Assembly (NCBI GenBank): GCA_026261815.1
Contig: JAMPIT010000549.1
Span: forward strand, 620,001-684,000
Direction: 5' to 3'
DNA from: Monarcha castaneiventris obscurior
Taxonomy: Eukaryota; Chordata; Aves; Passeriformes; Monarchidae
Length of the DNA stretch: 64,000 nt
Positions 1 through 12,213 of the stretch are shown here, one piece after another. Both the position numbers and the translations under genes were made by a program. The first letter of the stretch is position 1. Every line of letters starts with the position of its first letter. Under the pieces are notes generated by a model that saw only the letters and a program-made list of their open reading frames with translations, searched no databases and was not told the origin of the DNA.

Positions 1-379
1 ATCTGCAGAAAGCAAAAGCAAAGACGCCTACTTAAGAAAAGCCCAGTTCCCAAATTTCCATCCTTTTCCAAACATAATTCCATGACTCTATAAAGGACAA
101 AAGGCTCCAAAGAAATTTGGGGGCTCATACTGTTCATGTTAAATGTCTTCTTGTATTTAACCCAACTGCAAAATCCCATGCAAGGACTTCCCAAGAGTGA
201 GGGAGGGAATAGGAGAGGGAATAGGATTTGTATCTTCATGGACCAGTTCCAACAGGCAGTGCTGAGGCCACTGGGATTTTTCACTGTGTCCCCATTAGTT
301 TCAGGAAGACAGGATGATTTGCCTATTTCTAAGACTCACAAATATTATTAGTCATAATAATACTGCAGTTGAATGGAAA

Positions 380-394
380 TTTTTTTTTTTTTTT
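380..394. repeat. Poly(T) tract
   Basis: A run of 15 T with no adjacent retroposon body that I can recognise. Confidence 0.9.
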
Positions 395-3300
395 GTGTTG
401 GGAAAGTATGAATAAAAAAATACAGTCCTTCCTGAACCAGGATGAAAAGTTAAAATGCTCCTTTTCTTTTTGTAGTGTCAGGAAAAAGATCCTCTTTTTA
501 AATATAAAAATTATCTTTGGATAATTTGGGAACATTTTACCTGTTATGTGGTCAGTTTTTTAAATCATGTACATATTATTTTTAAGAGAAATAAAAAATA
601 TTTTAAAAACCCTCAAACTTGTGCCAAAGAAAAAATGTGACAGGTTAACATTAGGTCCTAAAAATAACATGAAAGGCATTTAAAGCCTTGAAGCTTAAAA
701 ATCAAAATGACAAGGGCAGGTTAATTAAGAACTCAATTTTCCATAGAGATTTCACCTTTGATTATCCATTTCTGTGCAATTCTAAAACTTCGTTGCAATG
801 TTCTTTTCAGCAATATCTCTAACAATTGACCAATTTAAGCTGTTTCCAGGTCTTCCATTTCCTGCCCAGAGACTCCTGAATGATTTCTGCTGTCCGTGGC
901 ACTCCAGCTCGGATCCCCCTGCACCTCACTCACGGTCACATCTGCAGCAGGACATTTTTCATGTCCATTTGATTTGGCCATCAAACTCCCCCTCCTGGGG
1001 CTGCCATCCCAAGCTCTCACAAGGAATCACATTAGTGTCCATAACGTGGGTGTCTGCCTGGCTCGCACAGGGATTTATTTTTAGGTTATATCCTCATTAC
1101 TTCCCACCCATTTATTCCCTCTGGTAAATGATTGTAACACATTTGCCCTTTCTGTCTCTTTGTCACGGCCAACTCTCGGCTTGCAGTTTTGCTAAACTCT
1201 TAATTTTGTGCAACTGGTTTTTAGTGTGTTTTCCTGCATCTTTGCAGACCCACCTACGGACTAGGCAGTTACAACTGACCTATAATTCCATCATTCAATC
1301 CCTATCAGTTCTTCAAGCTAAAGGGAATTAAGCTTTGCTAAATTTGTGTTAGCGAGGAAAAGCAACTTAGTGCTGAAGCTTTAAACTTCATTTCATATGG
1401 CTGCTTCATTCCTATGGAAAGTTCTGGCTGAGAACCGGGTGATTCTCAACACTCTTATTTCATGAACCAAACAAGAAGAGATATTTGAATGTACAGAAGA
1501 CTGCCCTTAGAATTAGGCTCTGAGAGCAACATTACCCAGACAGACTGCTGAGCCCAGCTGGAAAATCCTTCACATCATCCTGATTCGTGGGAATAGAAAG
1601 ACCTATGAAATATCAAGACCTGTTCATTAAAAGATACAGGAATGTGTCCTACTACGGGTAGGAAAAAATATTTAGAATGCAGAATATATGATCTTGTCCA
1701 AGGGGTTTTATTCATTTCTTTCTGGTCCTTAGGTAGATGAGACAATGGCAAAGGCAAAGAATGATACATCATAAGGGCAAGTGCATTTCTTCCATCAAAA
1801 AAAAGAGAAAAAGAGAGAGCCAGAGTTCCTATAAGAATCTAGGGAAGGAGGGAAGGTCAGAAGGAAAAAGAGGAAACCTTTGAAAAGAAATCAGCACTTG
1901 TTATCAGGACTGTGGAGTCCTGTGGAACTGAAAGGACTTTGTTCTGCTCAGAATTGATAGAAACTCTGGACCACCCACAGGTTTTGCTTTGTTTCTGTGC
2001 AGGTGACCATGTGAGGTAGGACGTTCCTAGATATCTGTGTGTCTGGCTCCTTTCATGGTGTGGTAGGTGAAAAACCTTTTGACAAGAGTCGTTTTCTCAA
2101 CTAAAAATCTTACACATGTAAATACCTGGATTGAATTCATATATATGCCACTGTATCTTTTCTTTATGCCCTTTTACTTATCAGAATATTTATCTCGTAT
2201 GTATGCACAATTATTTCTAAGCCTGGGTAAAACTCTCAGTTCACACACTGCAGACTTGCCAGTTTGGGATATTTTCATGGAGGAAGGACAGATCCTCCCC
2301 AGTGTAAACCAATACCAAAGTAAGAAAAGCAGACCGACACATTTTATTTTATACCTGAAGGAACGTGGGCTATTTATTTCTGAGAACAGCTCAGTATTCT
2401 TGTGAATGTTGTGTTTCAAACAGAGAATTGGAGTAAGAATAGACTCTACTTAAGTGGACTAAATCATGACAGGAAAAATATTTTAATGGTCCTCTTCAAA
2501 CCATTTTCTGTGTTATCGTCAAGGTTTTATCATCTCCTAATTTTACACATTAAGGATTTCATGAAAAGCTGAAGAAAAGACATGGAATGATTTTTCGTTT
2601 GCCAGACTCTTGGAGAAGAGTCATTTGCCAGATACACTTGGAGAAGATAAAATTAAATTTCCTTGTGAATTTACATATTATTTGGGAGACTCTCATATCC
2701 TCCATTTGGTGGAATTGTAACAAATGTTGGAAAATTATGAACTATTATAACCATGACATGAAAGGGCCTTTTTATTATTTCTTTTCGTGAAGAACACCCA
2801 AAGCCCATGAAATGTGTTAACTGCTCCCTGGGAATTAAAGGGTTAAACTGGGTCATCCAGAGAGAGCTAACGAGTAATAGTTTGATGAATTGGGAAGATG
2901 GTAGCTGAGGCTGACTTGTGGAAGCCCTGATCTCAGTGGCATTGGTGTGAACGAGAAGAATCTTCCTTGATGTCAGTGGTGTTTATTGGTTGAATTTCAC
3001 CATGCAAAATTGGAACCACCCTTTATTGCACTCACTGGGTTCTGCTCCAGTGTCAGTAGAGCAGCGATGAAACTTCCAACCTTTCAGGCATTAAAGATCT
3101 GAAAATAATGATCACTCTACAGCACTGAAAGTCTCCTGGCTGAATGATGAAACCTTCCTTAAACCCCACTCTGCTTCAGCATGTAGAGGCATTATATGCA
3201 TTGTCTTGTAAGAGATTAAATTACAGTTTTGCTGTCAGACATGCAAATTCTGCTGAAGCACGGTGAGAAGGTCTACAAGGTAAAAGTAACAGTGAAGTGC

Positions 3301-3943
3301 AGAAGACAGCAATGATGTAACTCTCAGTGCCAGTTAGATGTGAAGGATTCCCACGCAAGGGGTAATTTTTCACACTAAATGAATAGATTTATTCATATAT
3401 TAGAAGGGGCTGATTGCAGATTGAATCATAAACCATAACAACAAAACATGTAAAAATGTATTATAGGCAAAAAATCCCTAGGAAAAATAATATGAACACA
3501 GAAAATTTTCCACAGCCTTTTTTAAGGTGCCTTCTTCTGATGCGGTCTCCATTCGTCTGAGATATTCTTCCTAATCTGACCTCTGTGCTCATACAAGCTG
3601 TTGATACCTGCTATCTCCTGTTTCTGAGAGCTCAGAGGCAGGGAAATGTTCTCTAAATTTTGTAGTCCTTGCTTGACATTCTCTGACCTGCTGACGAGCA
3701 GTAGCTGCCAATTAGAGGGTGGAGGACAGGCAGAGTGCTGAAGTTCCCCAACCCATACACAAGGCAGCCAGAATAAAGATCAAACTGAGACCTGTACAAA
3801 TCTGAGTGCCTCCAAATTCCTGCTGGAATGCTCTGTCTAACTGCACTGCTCAATATGTTCACTGTGGAGCTCTCAATACCAAAACCCTTCTCTGTTTTCT
3901 GGGTTTTTTTACTTTAGTTTCACTTTTTTTAGGGAGGGGAAAT

Positions 3944-3962
3944 AAAAAAAAAAAAAAAAAAA
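3944..3962. repeat. Poly(A) tract
   Basis: A run of about 19 A, followed by a further A-rich stretch (gaaaagaa). No recognisable SINE or LINE precedes it. Confidence 0.9.
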
Positions 3963-4581
3963 GAAAAGAATATGGAACATTAAAGGAACTGCACTGTGAA
4001 TTGTTTATAGGTTTTTGACAACTGTGATGGCAAGTGTTGTGTGAGTGCTGTTAAGGTTTCTCGTTTACATATGTATATTTATAGCCTGCTCAGGGTTTGG
4101 CAGTCTTCATCTCCCTGTTTGCTTTTTACTCTTCTCTCCTGACTAAACTCATAACTAATAGAAGAGCCCCTCAATTTGTTTTGCTCTATCATGTCATGTG
4201 TTCTCTCCTTTTCTGTTGCTATTTTGTGGTGTTTTGGGTTGTTTTTTTTTTTTTTTATTAAGCGAAGAATAGTTATCCAAAGTATTTCCAAAATGCTTAT
4301 CCAAGCATCTCTATTATGTGCTACTTTATTGTTTTTGAAAGCATCTCACGCTGCGTTGCCAACGAGCTGGAGATGTTGTAACTCCTTGCACTCATTACTG
4401 CTCTGCACACCCTGCTGCAAAGATAACGAGAGTGTGCCTGGTGTCAGGGGCTGCTAAGACACATCCTTTTGGGAGTGTCTGCTGCTGCAGCTGCTGTGAT
4501 GGATCGTGGCAGTGATGCTGCTGAGTGAGCATTGAGAATGATTAGTGAAATGCTACCGCTTCAAATTCCTGCTCTGGGTTT

Positions 4582-4773
4582 GGAATCACAGCATCACAGA
4601 CTGGTTTGGGTGGGAAGGGACCTCAAAGCCCATCCAGTCCCACCCCCTGCCAGGGACAGGGACACCTTCCACTAGCCCAGGGTGCTCCAAGCCTTGGACA
4701 CTTCCAGGGATCCAGGGGCAGCCCCAGCTTCTCTGGGCACCCTGTGCCAGGGCCTCCCCACCCTCACAGGTAG
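4582..4773 (-). mobile_element. CR1 LINE fragment, 3' part (interrupted by LTR)
   Basis: The sequence starts with the reverse complement of a CR1 3' terminus (repeated gaatcaca/catcacag units, then gactggtttgg). It continues through the conserved core, including ccaccccctgcc and cttccagggatccagg, to ccctcacaggtag. Element polarity is minus. The copy continues at 5248 after a 474-bp insertion, and the two halves join in register with the CR1 consensus (cacag-ggaagaatttcttcc type). Confidence 0.92.
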
Positions 4774-5247
4774 TGATGCCTTTCCTGGTCTTAAAAATCA
4801 AGAGGCGAACACGGTTAGAAGGGGAAAAAGGGTTTTACCTTGGTACTTATTGTAAGGATCCTTAGGTGCACCACGAACAGGTTGAATACACCTTTGTGCA
4901 CCCCCCCATCCCCACTGTAAAGTCCCTCTCTTCTAGATCTGGCCTTACATTCCAGGTCTTACTAATTAGCATATCTATCAAATATTCCCCAATGAGAGGC
5001 TCAAATGAGCCCCCCCTCCCAAGGAACCTTCCCCTGGATGGTTCTATCTTAGTTTACAAAATGTGTTCTGGAGAGGACCTTGGGGTCTGGGCACCCTGGC
5101 ACCCGAACTACGAAGCCTCTAAAATGTTTAGTCTCTTAGCCTAACAAACAAGTCCAAGAATGTAGGCAAAAAAGCACTGAGAATACAGAAGTTGCAAAAA
5201 GGTATAACAGGGGTATAAAAGAAAAGACAAAATTCATCATGGCATCA
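4774..5247 (-). mobile_element. Solo LTR of an endogenous retrovirus, nested in CR1
   Basis: The element begins TGATGCC (4774-4780) and ends GGCATCA (5241-5247), a perfect 7-bp terminal inverted repeat with the canonical TG...CA ends. It is flanked by direct GTAG on both sides (4770-4773 and 5248-5251). Removing it and one GTAG restores an uninterrupted CR1, so the boundaries are exact. A 4-bp target duplication is typical of class I (gammaretrovirus-like) elements. No internal viral genes are present, so this is a solo LTR left by LTR-LTR recombination. Orientation is inferred as minus: read that way there is an ATTGG/AT-rich promoter-like stretch near 4970-5000 and an AATAAG close to a polyadenylation signal near 4850. 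That is weaker evidence than the boundaries. The family name is not assigned. Confidence 0.88.
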
Positions 5248-5395
5248 GTAGGAATTTCTTCCCAATATCCCAGCTAACCCTGCCCTCCTTCAGCTTAAAG
5301 CCATTTCCCCTTCTCCCATCACTACTTGTCCCTGTCAAAAGTTCCTCTCCAGCCTTCTTGAAAGCCCCCTTTAGATATTTTCTGATTTCCCCCAA
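5248..5395 (-). mobile_element. CR1 LINE fragment, ORF2 end (second half of interrupted copy)
   Basis: This continues the CR1 at 4582-4773, reading gaatttcttccca on the plus strand, then the region complementary to the end of the reverse-transcriptase ORF. On the minus strand fragments such as RRGNGFKLKEGR are recognisable, a typical CR1 ORF2 C-terminal motif. The match fades near 5395; a degraded continuation to about 5420 is possible. Confidence 0.85.
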
Positions 5396-8300
5396 CCCTT
5401 TTCTCTCACTCTCTGAAATATTGAGGGCCAGATTCTCACATGAATTGTGCTGTTTCACACCCACTCAAGAACTGACCTCTACATTACCTTTAGAGATTCA
5501 GCCCTGCAGATTTATTTTAATTAAAACTCAACTGTCCGATGAATAAAAAGGTTTTTTAATATCATCCCCTTAAATTCCTCAATAAGATATGGAAATAGAT
5601 TCCTAACCTTTCACTTGGTGTATTCTTAAAATTAGTGAACAGTCCACACACTGCAGTCATGAGTTGCTATACCTGTGGTCAATTTAATCCAAAGATCTCC
5701 AACATTTCCCACACAAAAAAAGTATGAAACCTCAGGTATTTAAGTTTTATAGTGACACAAACACAAACCCCATGCTGTGCAGTAGAAGATGGTACAGAGA
5801 CTTCTTAGCTACCTTTGGGTGATGCCCAAAGTCTAATTGCAGGTTCCAGTCCTTCTGGCGAGATAAAATAATGACCCAAATTAATTTCAAATTTAAATTC
5901 ATGCCTTGCCATATTAATAGCAAGCTGGGTTTGTGAAGCTCTTAATATTGAGTGAGATTTCTAAAGACACCTGCAGAAGTATTCAATACTCTCAGAAATT
6001 TCTGGGGAGAAAAACATTTGAGATCACAATTCCTATGTATTTCCTAACTTTTAACTCCCCCTTGGAGAAATGTCAAGCTTTGTATGAAGGCAGCCTGATC
6101 TCCCAAGGCAGTGGAGAGCTTGGCGTTTCATCGTGGTCCTGAGCAATACCTATCCTTGAAAATCTGTCCTGTGTCTTTTCCTTGACATGCTTAAATCATG
6201 TCAGCAAACCGACACGACGGGGAAACCCCAAATTTTTCATAAGGATCAATAATTTCTGACTCTTAATTTTGTAATTGTTACAATTAAGTTTACATTTATA
6301 TTTCATTTCTTCAATGAAATCAGTAAAAAGCTGCTATCACAGGACTTTCCAAAACAATGTTTCCAACTGTGATTTTACACTTTAAAGCTGTTGCTGGGTA
6401 ATTTTTTTTTCCCAGTCTTTGGTCCTTTACAAGGTTTCTCAGCTGTGCAGTCTTAAATTCTACCCACAAACTGGATAAAGTGAGGGCAAGAAGGGTTCGG
6501 GATCTGGATTTTGAAAGCTTCCCAAAAATTGGCTGTTTATACAAAGCTGTGCAAACTGCTGAGATTTAGAATTTGCCAGAACTCTGACAAAAGCTCAGGG
6601 CTTTATGGTATTTCAGCATTTCTGCTTTTGATTATGGCAATTACTTGAATTCACAGAAAAGCACATTCAAAAAGGAGGTATGAAAGAAAAAAAAATTGAA
6701 CCAAGCAAGCTTTTTCAGACAAAACAAAGAAAACACAAAAAAAAGGGTCTGTATTTCAGTCTGAGCCTTGAGTGAGAAACTAATTTCATTACACTTAAGT
6801 TTCCTCTCTAACAGCCCACCATGAGTCATTCACGGGTTAATTATGGATAATCAGATATAGTTACCATCACAATAGAGCCCTGTTCTTTGTAATCTAAACT
6901 TCTCAGATAAAACAAAATGCTTAAATCTCTCATAGCAAAGGAAAAAAATGTGGTTTGGGGAAAGTAAAAAGCAAATTGCACAATAAAATTTAATTGGAAT
7001 TACAGGGCACATTCTCAGGGATGTTTATTCTTTCTCACTCAGATGGAATAAATGGGCTGTAAATAGCTTTAAATAGCTGGTGGAAAATTCAATTTATGCA
7101 TCTGTTCTTCTGTTGCCTCCTGTTCCTTTATTGCACTGTGGCTGTCCCAGAACTGTTTGGACTCTACAATAACACCTCTGCTGTATTCACCTGGCCCAGC
7201 TGCCACAAAAGGAGGTGTATTCTGGGATGGAAGGCGATTTCCTCCAAGAGACAACTATGGAACAGCCTCACTTCATTAATGGCAATGCTGTAACTAACAT
7301 AACTGTGTTTATAATTTTGCAGAATGCCGTGAGACTATTCAGTAATATTTAATTTACCGTGCAGCCAAGGTGGTTTTTATGTGTTCTGCACCATTGTTTG
7401 GACTTAGTGCAGAAGTTTGTTGGGGACAGTGCTGGAATTACAGCTTGTGGACGTCTGAGAGGAGCACGACACTGCCGTGGTGAGGGCTCAGAGCATTGCT
7501 CATCAAAGGGGAGAGGGAAAATCTGCTGCCTTTGTCTGTATTCTGCTCCCACTGCTGCCTTGATACTGTGGGCACCACCACAGCCAGGCTGGGTTTTATT
7601 AGACCAGAGCAGAGCACACCCCATCGTCCTGATCGGTTGTTAATAAGGAGAACCAACAGGCATCGTGCAGCTGAAGAGAGATTTTCCTAGGAAAACGCCT
7701 CCAAAATGAGCCTGCCAAGGAAGTAATGTCGGATGTGTAATATTTCAAACACAACAGGCTGTATGTTCATGTAAATGGGATGCAAATGAGACACAGCCCT
7801 CAGGCACCTGGTGAGGTTCCAGTGAGGCCCTGGAGGCTCCAAACTCTTGATTTAGCACATGAGCCTTAGCACTTGCTCTGAAATGCACCTGTTAAAATCA
7901 TATTGGAAGAATGTACCTATCAGGGACTTTGAAATAAATTAAATATTGATACAATCTATGGGCTCTTCCCATGGACATTTTGATTTCCAGTCAGAAAATG
8001 TTGCCACGGGATGATTTTACCTCTTTTAATGTGGAAAAAAGAGTGTATTGTCTGCATGATTAATGCAAAGCCCCCATCAGCAGCAGCCTCAATGCTACTT
8101 TTAAGGACAATTATGTCTCAGGTAATAGGAGAAACAAAAAATGACAAGAAAGAAAGGACACAGAATTAATGTAGTCATTTGTTTAGAAGACACATCATGT
8201 GTTTATAAAAATTATCCTTTTTTTTTTTTTAAGAAGAAAATCTGCAATATTTTTTCATAGAAATAGAGCAAAAAAAGAGGTGTGAGAGTGATGTAGTCTA

Positions 8301-9376
8301 ACCTGAAAAGGGATGCTTACACCGATTTGGGGGGAAAAAGAAGGAACACATATTGGCTTTGTTTGTAGGGGGTTGTGTAATTTTGAAGGAAAGAAACTGT
8401 ATTTGTAATCTCTCTTCTTAAACAATATTTTAGAGGTGTCCCAGCCATCGAGACAGACATCTCTGAACACTTCAATCAGAAAACATGCTGCTGTGCAAGC
8501 AGTTGTGCTATTCTTTTCTAACTCCTGCTGCAGTTTCAGATTGCCCATCGTCACAGGAAATGTGACAAACAGTAAGTCAAGTAGCAAAGCAAATTATTCC
8601 TGTTCATTTCGAAGTCCCAGGCTTCAGGAACTGGAGTGGCAGATTTCATTCGTGCACCAGAGTGCTCTGATTTAACTGCAAAGGTCAGGGCTTTTGATTT
8701 GTGTTTTAGGTCTTTTCTGTTCCATATAATATTTTGGTTTGGTTGGTTTCTTCAGATGCGCATTCCCAACAGGGTAGTTGTGTTCTTCCTAGTAAGAGCA
8801 TGAGTTATATGAAACATTTTTGATACTCTCAGCTCCCTCTTCCTAAACTATAAACAACTCTGTTATTATGGTAGAGTCTAGAATGCTGCATATGAAAAAG
8901 CCATCCAAAATTAATTAAAAATGATAGTATCAAACACTAACTAGGTCCCGAACATGATTTTTTTGTTGTTGTTGCTAACTAGTCAGCAATCAAAAAATGA
9001 TTACATATCACTGGGAAAACTTCTAATATTACTTTGAAACTTTAGGGATTTCTCAACCTGTTGCAATACCTTTATCTTGGATTTCTTTGATGCTGGTCAA
9101 AAGGGAGTTCTGCCAAGCTGTGAGACTTTTTTTGGGCTCCTTTGGCAAATCCCTCGTGCAGAGGAAGGCTTTGAGCAGAGCTGCATTGAGCAAGCCAGAC
9201 ACGGGAGGTGCTGGTGTTGGAAATGATACAACTTTTAAAATTTTTAACTAACTTTGGTCAGGGGGTTGTTCATCTTTGCCCAGAGGAAAGCAATTAAAAT
9301 TTCTTTTCAAAAGATTCCGTTCCCTGGATAAGGCCTGCTGAGCTTAACATCTACAGACCCAGAGTAGCATAGAAGA

Positions 9377-9595
9377 TGTAAGAATTGTACAATTTGGGGC
9401 CAATGAACATCCAGCCGATGAATTTCTCTGAGTTTTTTCTGTATAAGTATGTGAAAAATCTAGTAAAGAACCATGTGTGATGGAATGATTTTCTCTGCAC
9501 AACCCGAGCAACGTGTGGATGAAATTATTTCTGTTGCACATCCTGGCCAGAACAACATCCTGTCCAGAATAAAGTAATGCCTTAATTCTCTAACA
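9377..9595 (+). mobile_element. Possible degraded LTR
   Basis: This region has an LTR-like layout on the plus strand: a start TGTAAGAATT, a TATA-like tataagta at about 9442, AATAAA at 9568-9573 and an end ctctaaca. The first bases resemble the reverse complement of the last ones. Two diverged copies of a roughly 40-bp unit (from about 9475 and about 9514) lie in the middle. I could not find a target duplication, so the boundaries and even the class are uncertain. Confidence 0.35.
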
Positions 9596-10612
9596 CTGAA
9601 AATGATATTGGAGAGTTTTTTGGTTTTTCCCACAGTTTTGGTGACACTGGGACTTAAAAAGCTGCTCAGGAGTCTACGGTGTAACAAGCACTGGGGTCAC
9701 TTCTCCCTACAGCCCCACAGGAGGGGAGGGTCTGATGGTCACCTTGGTCCCCAGGTCCTTCAGGGTGTCACATCTCCCAAATCAACCCTCAAGTTGGAGG
9801 ACATGGAGACATGGAGACCTGGTTCAGCAGCTGTATGGAAAGTAGTCTATCTCGGATGTCAGGATATATATTTTAATGAATAATCTTCAAATGTGCTACT
9901 TACAGCCTGGAACTAAAACTTCACTTGATGGTTTTCCAATTTTAAAACAGCAGTCTTTCAAAAACCTATGCGTATAGAAAAAAAACAAAAAGTCTTCCTT
10001 GGCTGTTTTTGTGCTCCTGCTTTTCAACAGAAACATGTTTTTTGTTCAATTAAGTGTTCTGACAGTAGAAATTTGTCATGCAAATGTTCCCGGCCTCTCA
10101 ATGAAAGCAGTGGAAGAAGCCAGGGTTTCATTTATCAGCATTGGTGCATCTGATGTGAGAACCATTTCCTGGAGGCTCCTGCTGCCAATTAACCAAATCA
10201 AATTTGCTGGTGGACTAACACTTGGTTTGCTTCCACCTCAGGAGAGGGCTGGAGAGAAACCTTTCATTTGTAGCATTTGTAGAAATCTTTGGACATGCAG
10301 AAGGTTCATTCTGTAAACTGGGGGTGAGCAGGGTTGAATTCTGCACTGTGGCACAAATTTTCTTAAAAATATTTCAGCAACTAGAAAGGGCAAATTCCTG
10401 TCAGGCAGTGTTTTGTCTCTGCATTTCTATGTTCTGTTGCTTGAGTTACCACTGGTCGCAGTCATCAATTACCTTCACACTGAAGGAATTTTTTTTTGCA
10501 TGTGGGAGGAGCCTGGTTTCAAAGGTTGCTGTACATCTGCATGATAAACCATCAGGTTGTGAAGGTAAGTCAGTTCAGAGGGATGGGTGACACCATGGTC
10601 TGCAGCAAGAAA

Positions 10613-10910
10613 CATGGAATTGATTGAGCCATCAAGGTTGAAAGGACCTCCAAGTACACCAGCCTTCAAACCATTCTGTCAACTAGCCCACATCTCATCC
10701 ACTCACTTCTTGAATACCTCCAAGGATGGGGACTCCACCACTGCCCTGGAGAGCCCCTTCCAATGCCTCACCACTCTTTAGGTGAAGAAAGTTTTCCTAA
10801 AATCCCTCATGAACCCACCATGGAACAACCTGAGGCCATTTCCCCTTGTCTATCACCAGCTGCCTGGGAGAAGAATCCAATCCCACCGTGCCACAACCTC
10901 CCAATCCAGT
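10613..10910 (-). mobile_element. CR1 LINE fragment (older subfamily)
   Basis: The reverse complement of a CR1 3' region is seen: atcaaggttgaaaggacctcc, then gaatacctccaaggatgg, ggggactccacca, ccttccaatgcc, and aacctgaggccatttcccctt. It differs clearly from the common copies in this window, having the 'gacctccaag' type of 3' end rather than 'gggaccttaaagc'. It is divergent, so it is probably an older insertion. The right boundary is approximate. Confidence 0.85.
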
Positions 10911-12022
10911 CCTTCCTCCAAGACTGGGTGATGAGATGGGCAGCCTCAGCCAAACCCTGGGTTTGTTCTGCTGCCCTCTCAGCCGTGCTGCCTGAAGGGC
11001 AAACACCATCTGGCACCAGGAGGTGACCAGCCCTGAGCTGGGCTGAGCTGCCATGCCACCATTCCCATGGATGGGACTGTGGGAATATCCTCCACAGACC
11101 AGCAGCCAAACTGAACTCGTGCTGTGGAGCCAGAAATTCTGCTTGGATCCTTCTCCCAGTAAAGGCACTTCCAAGGATGTAAATTTATATTTACTTGAAT
11201 AACAGCTAAGGCAGTTGGGAATTGCATCTGGTTTCAGGTGTCTTTAGTGAAGATCTTGGTTACCAGTGGAAAGGTCCAATGAGCAGAAAGGATCCTAAAT
11301 CACATCTTGCATTAAGAGCTTCATAATTACTGCACATGCAACTGCAATTTACAATTTTATTTGCCCTTCAGTGCTGGAAATGAATAGAGGATATTTGAGA
11401 GAGGATATTTCAAATGAGTAACATAAGACTAGAGATCTCCTCAGGAGGACAGCTGTTGCTTTATGTCCTACCTGGGGCACTGAGCTTGGCCAAGCATCCT
11501 CCAGTGCTAGGAGTGACCTGCAGCAGTCAGCACAGAGGGTGCTTTGACTGACAAACTGTGCTAAAACTAGTTCCTAGCAGAAAATAATACATCTCCATCA
11601 AGCTGTAGAGGCAAGAGCTCTGAACTGTTCCAAAGGCTATTTAAAAAAAAAAAAAAAAGAGGAAAAATTCAGGCACAGGAGTACAACAACTATATTAAAA
11701 AAAAGTAGAAAAATAAGGAAAAGAAAGAAGTGTGAGAAATATAAATCTGTCTGTAAATGGAGTTACTGATCACACATATACATGAGGTTGTCTCAATGAC
11801 CAAACACTTCTGTATCAGTCAAATTATGTATCATTAATCACTAATATCTCTAGTACATCTATGTGCCCTCTTCCACACTAGCACCTTCATTATAAATGGA
11901 ATGCTTTGAGAAGAGAATAAAACCGATTATTTTGCTAGCAATTACAAATCAAACCACACTTCCCCTGAGGAGCAGGTGAGGCTGGGACCTCCCCTGGAGG
12001 TGTGTCCCGGAGCTCTCCCTAC

Positions 12023-12213
12023 CTTGATGGCGGTGGAGGCGATCTGGATGTGGTGCAGCCGGCGCAGGGTGCTGTCCCTGTCGATGAAGTAGGAGGCTGC
12101 CAGCTGGTGCAGGGTCTCCAGCGTCACCGCAGAGCTGTTGGTGCTGGGGTCGCTTCCTTCTGACCTCTTGCTCAGCTTCCGTTTGTCCACAAAAATTGTG
12201 AGTGACTCCTCTC
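12023..12213 (-). CDS. BRINP3: BRINP3 internal coding exon, MACPF domain continuation
   Basis: This is the exon after the one at 20804-20994. It begins with GA, which completes the split glycine codon, then reads EESLTIFVDKRKLSKR, a short Ser/Asn/Thr-rich linker, and VTLETLHQLAASYFIDRD through LRRLHHIQIASTAIK. The acceptor is ctctgctcag (AG at 12214-12215). The donor is gtaggg (12022 downwards), and the exon ends on a codon boundary. In the family the next residues are VTETRTGPLGC, which must lie on another exon to the left of this window. The linker contains one N-S-S sequon, a possible N-glycosylation site. Isoleucine-alanine-serine before TAIK and the short linker favour BRINP3 over BRINP2, which has a longer Gly/Ser-rich linker, and over BRINP1, which is clearly different. 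The reading frame is open and shows no damage. Confidence 0.95.

Larger units (their letters stand above)
1..12022 (-). other. BRINP3: BRINP3 intron, left part (continues beyond the window)
   Basis: This is sequence downstream of the exon at 12023-12213 in the BRINP3 direction. The next family exon, which should begin with VTETRTGPLGC, is not visible here in any minus-strand frame. The stretch contains the split CR1 with nested LTR (4582-5395), an LTR-like remnant (9377-9595) and one CR1 (10613-10910). Simple tracts are a poly(T) at 380-394, a GA-rich tract at about 1797-1819, a poly(A) at about 3944-3962, a poly(T) at about 4241-4256, and a poly(A) at about 11643-11658. Apart from these I see nothing annotatable in 1-4581, 5396-9376, 9596-10612 or 10911-12022. 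That the whole stretch is intron is an inference from gene structure. Confidence 0.8.
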
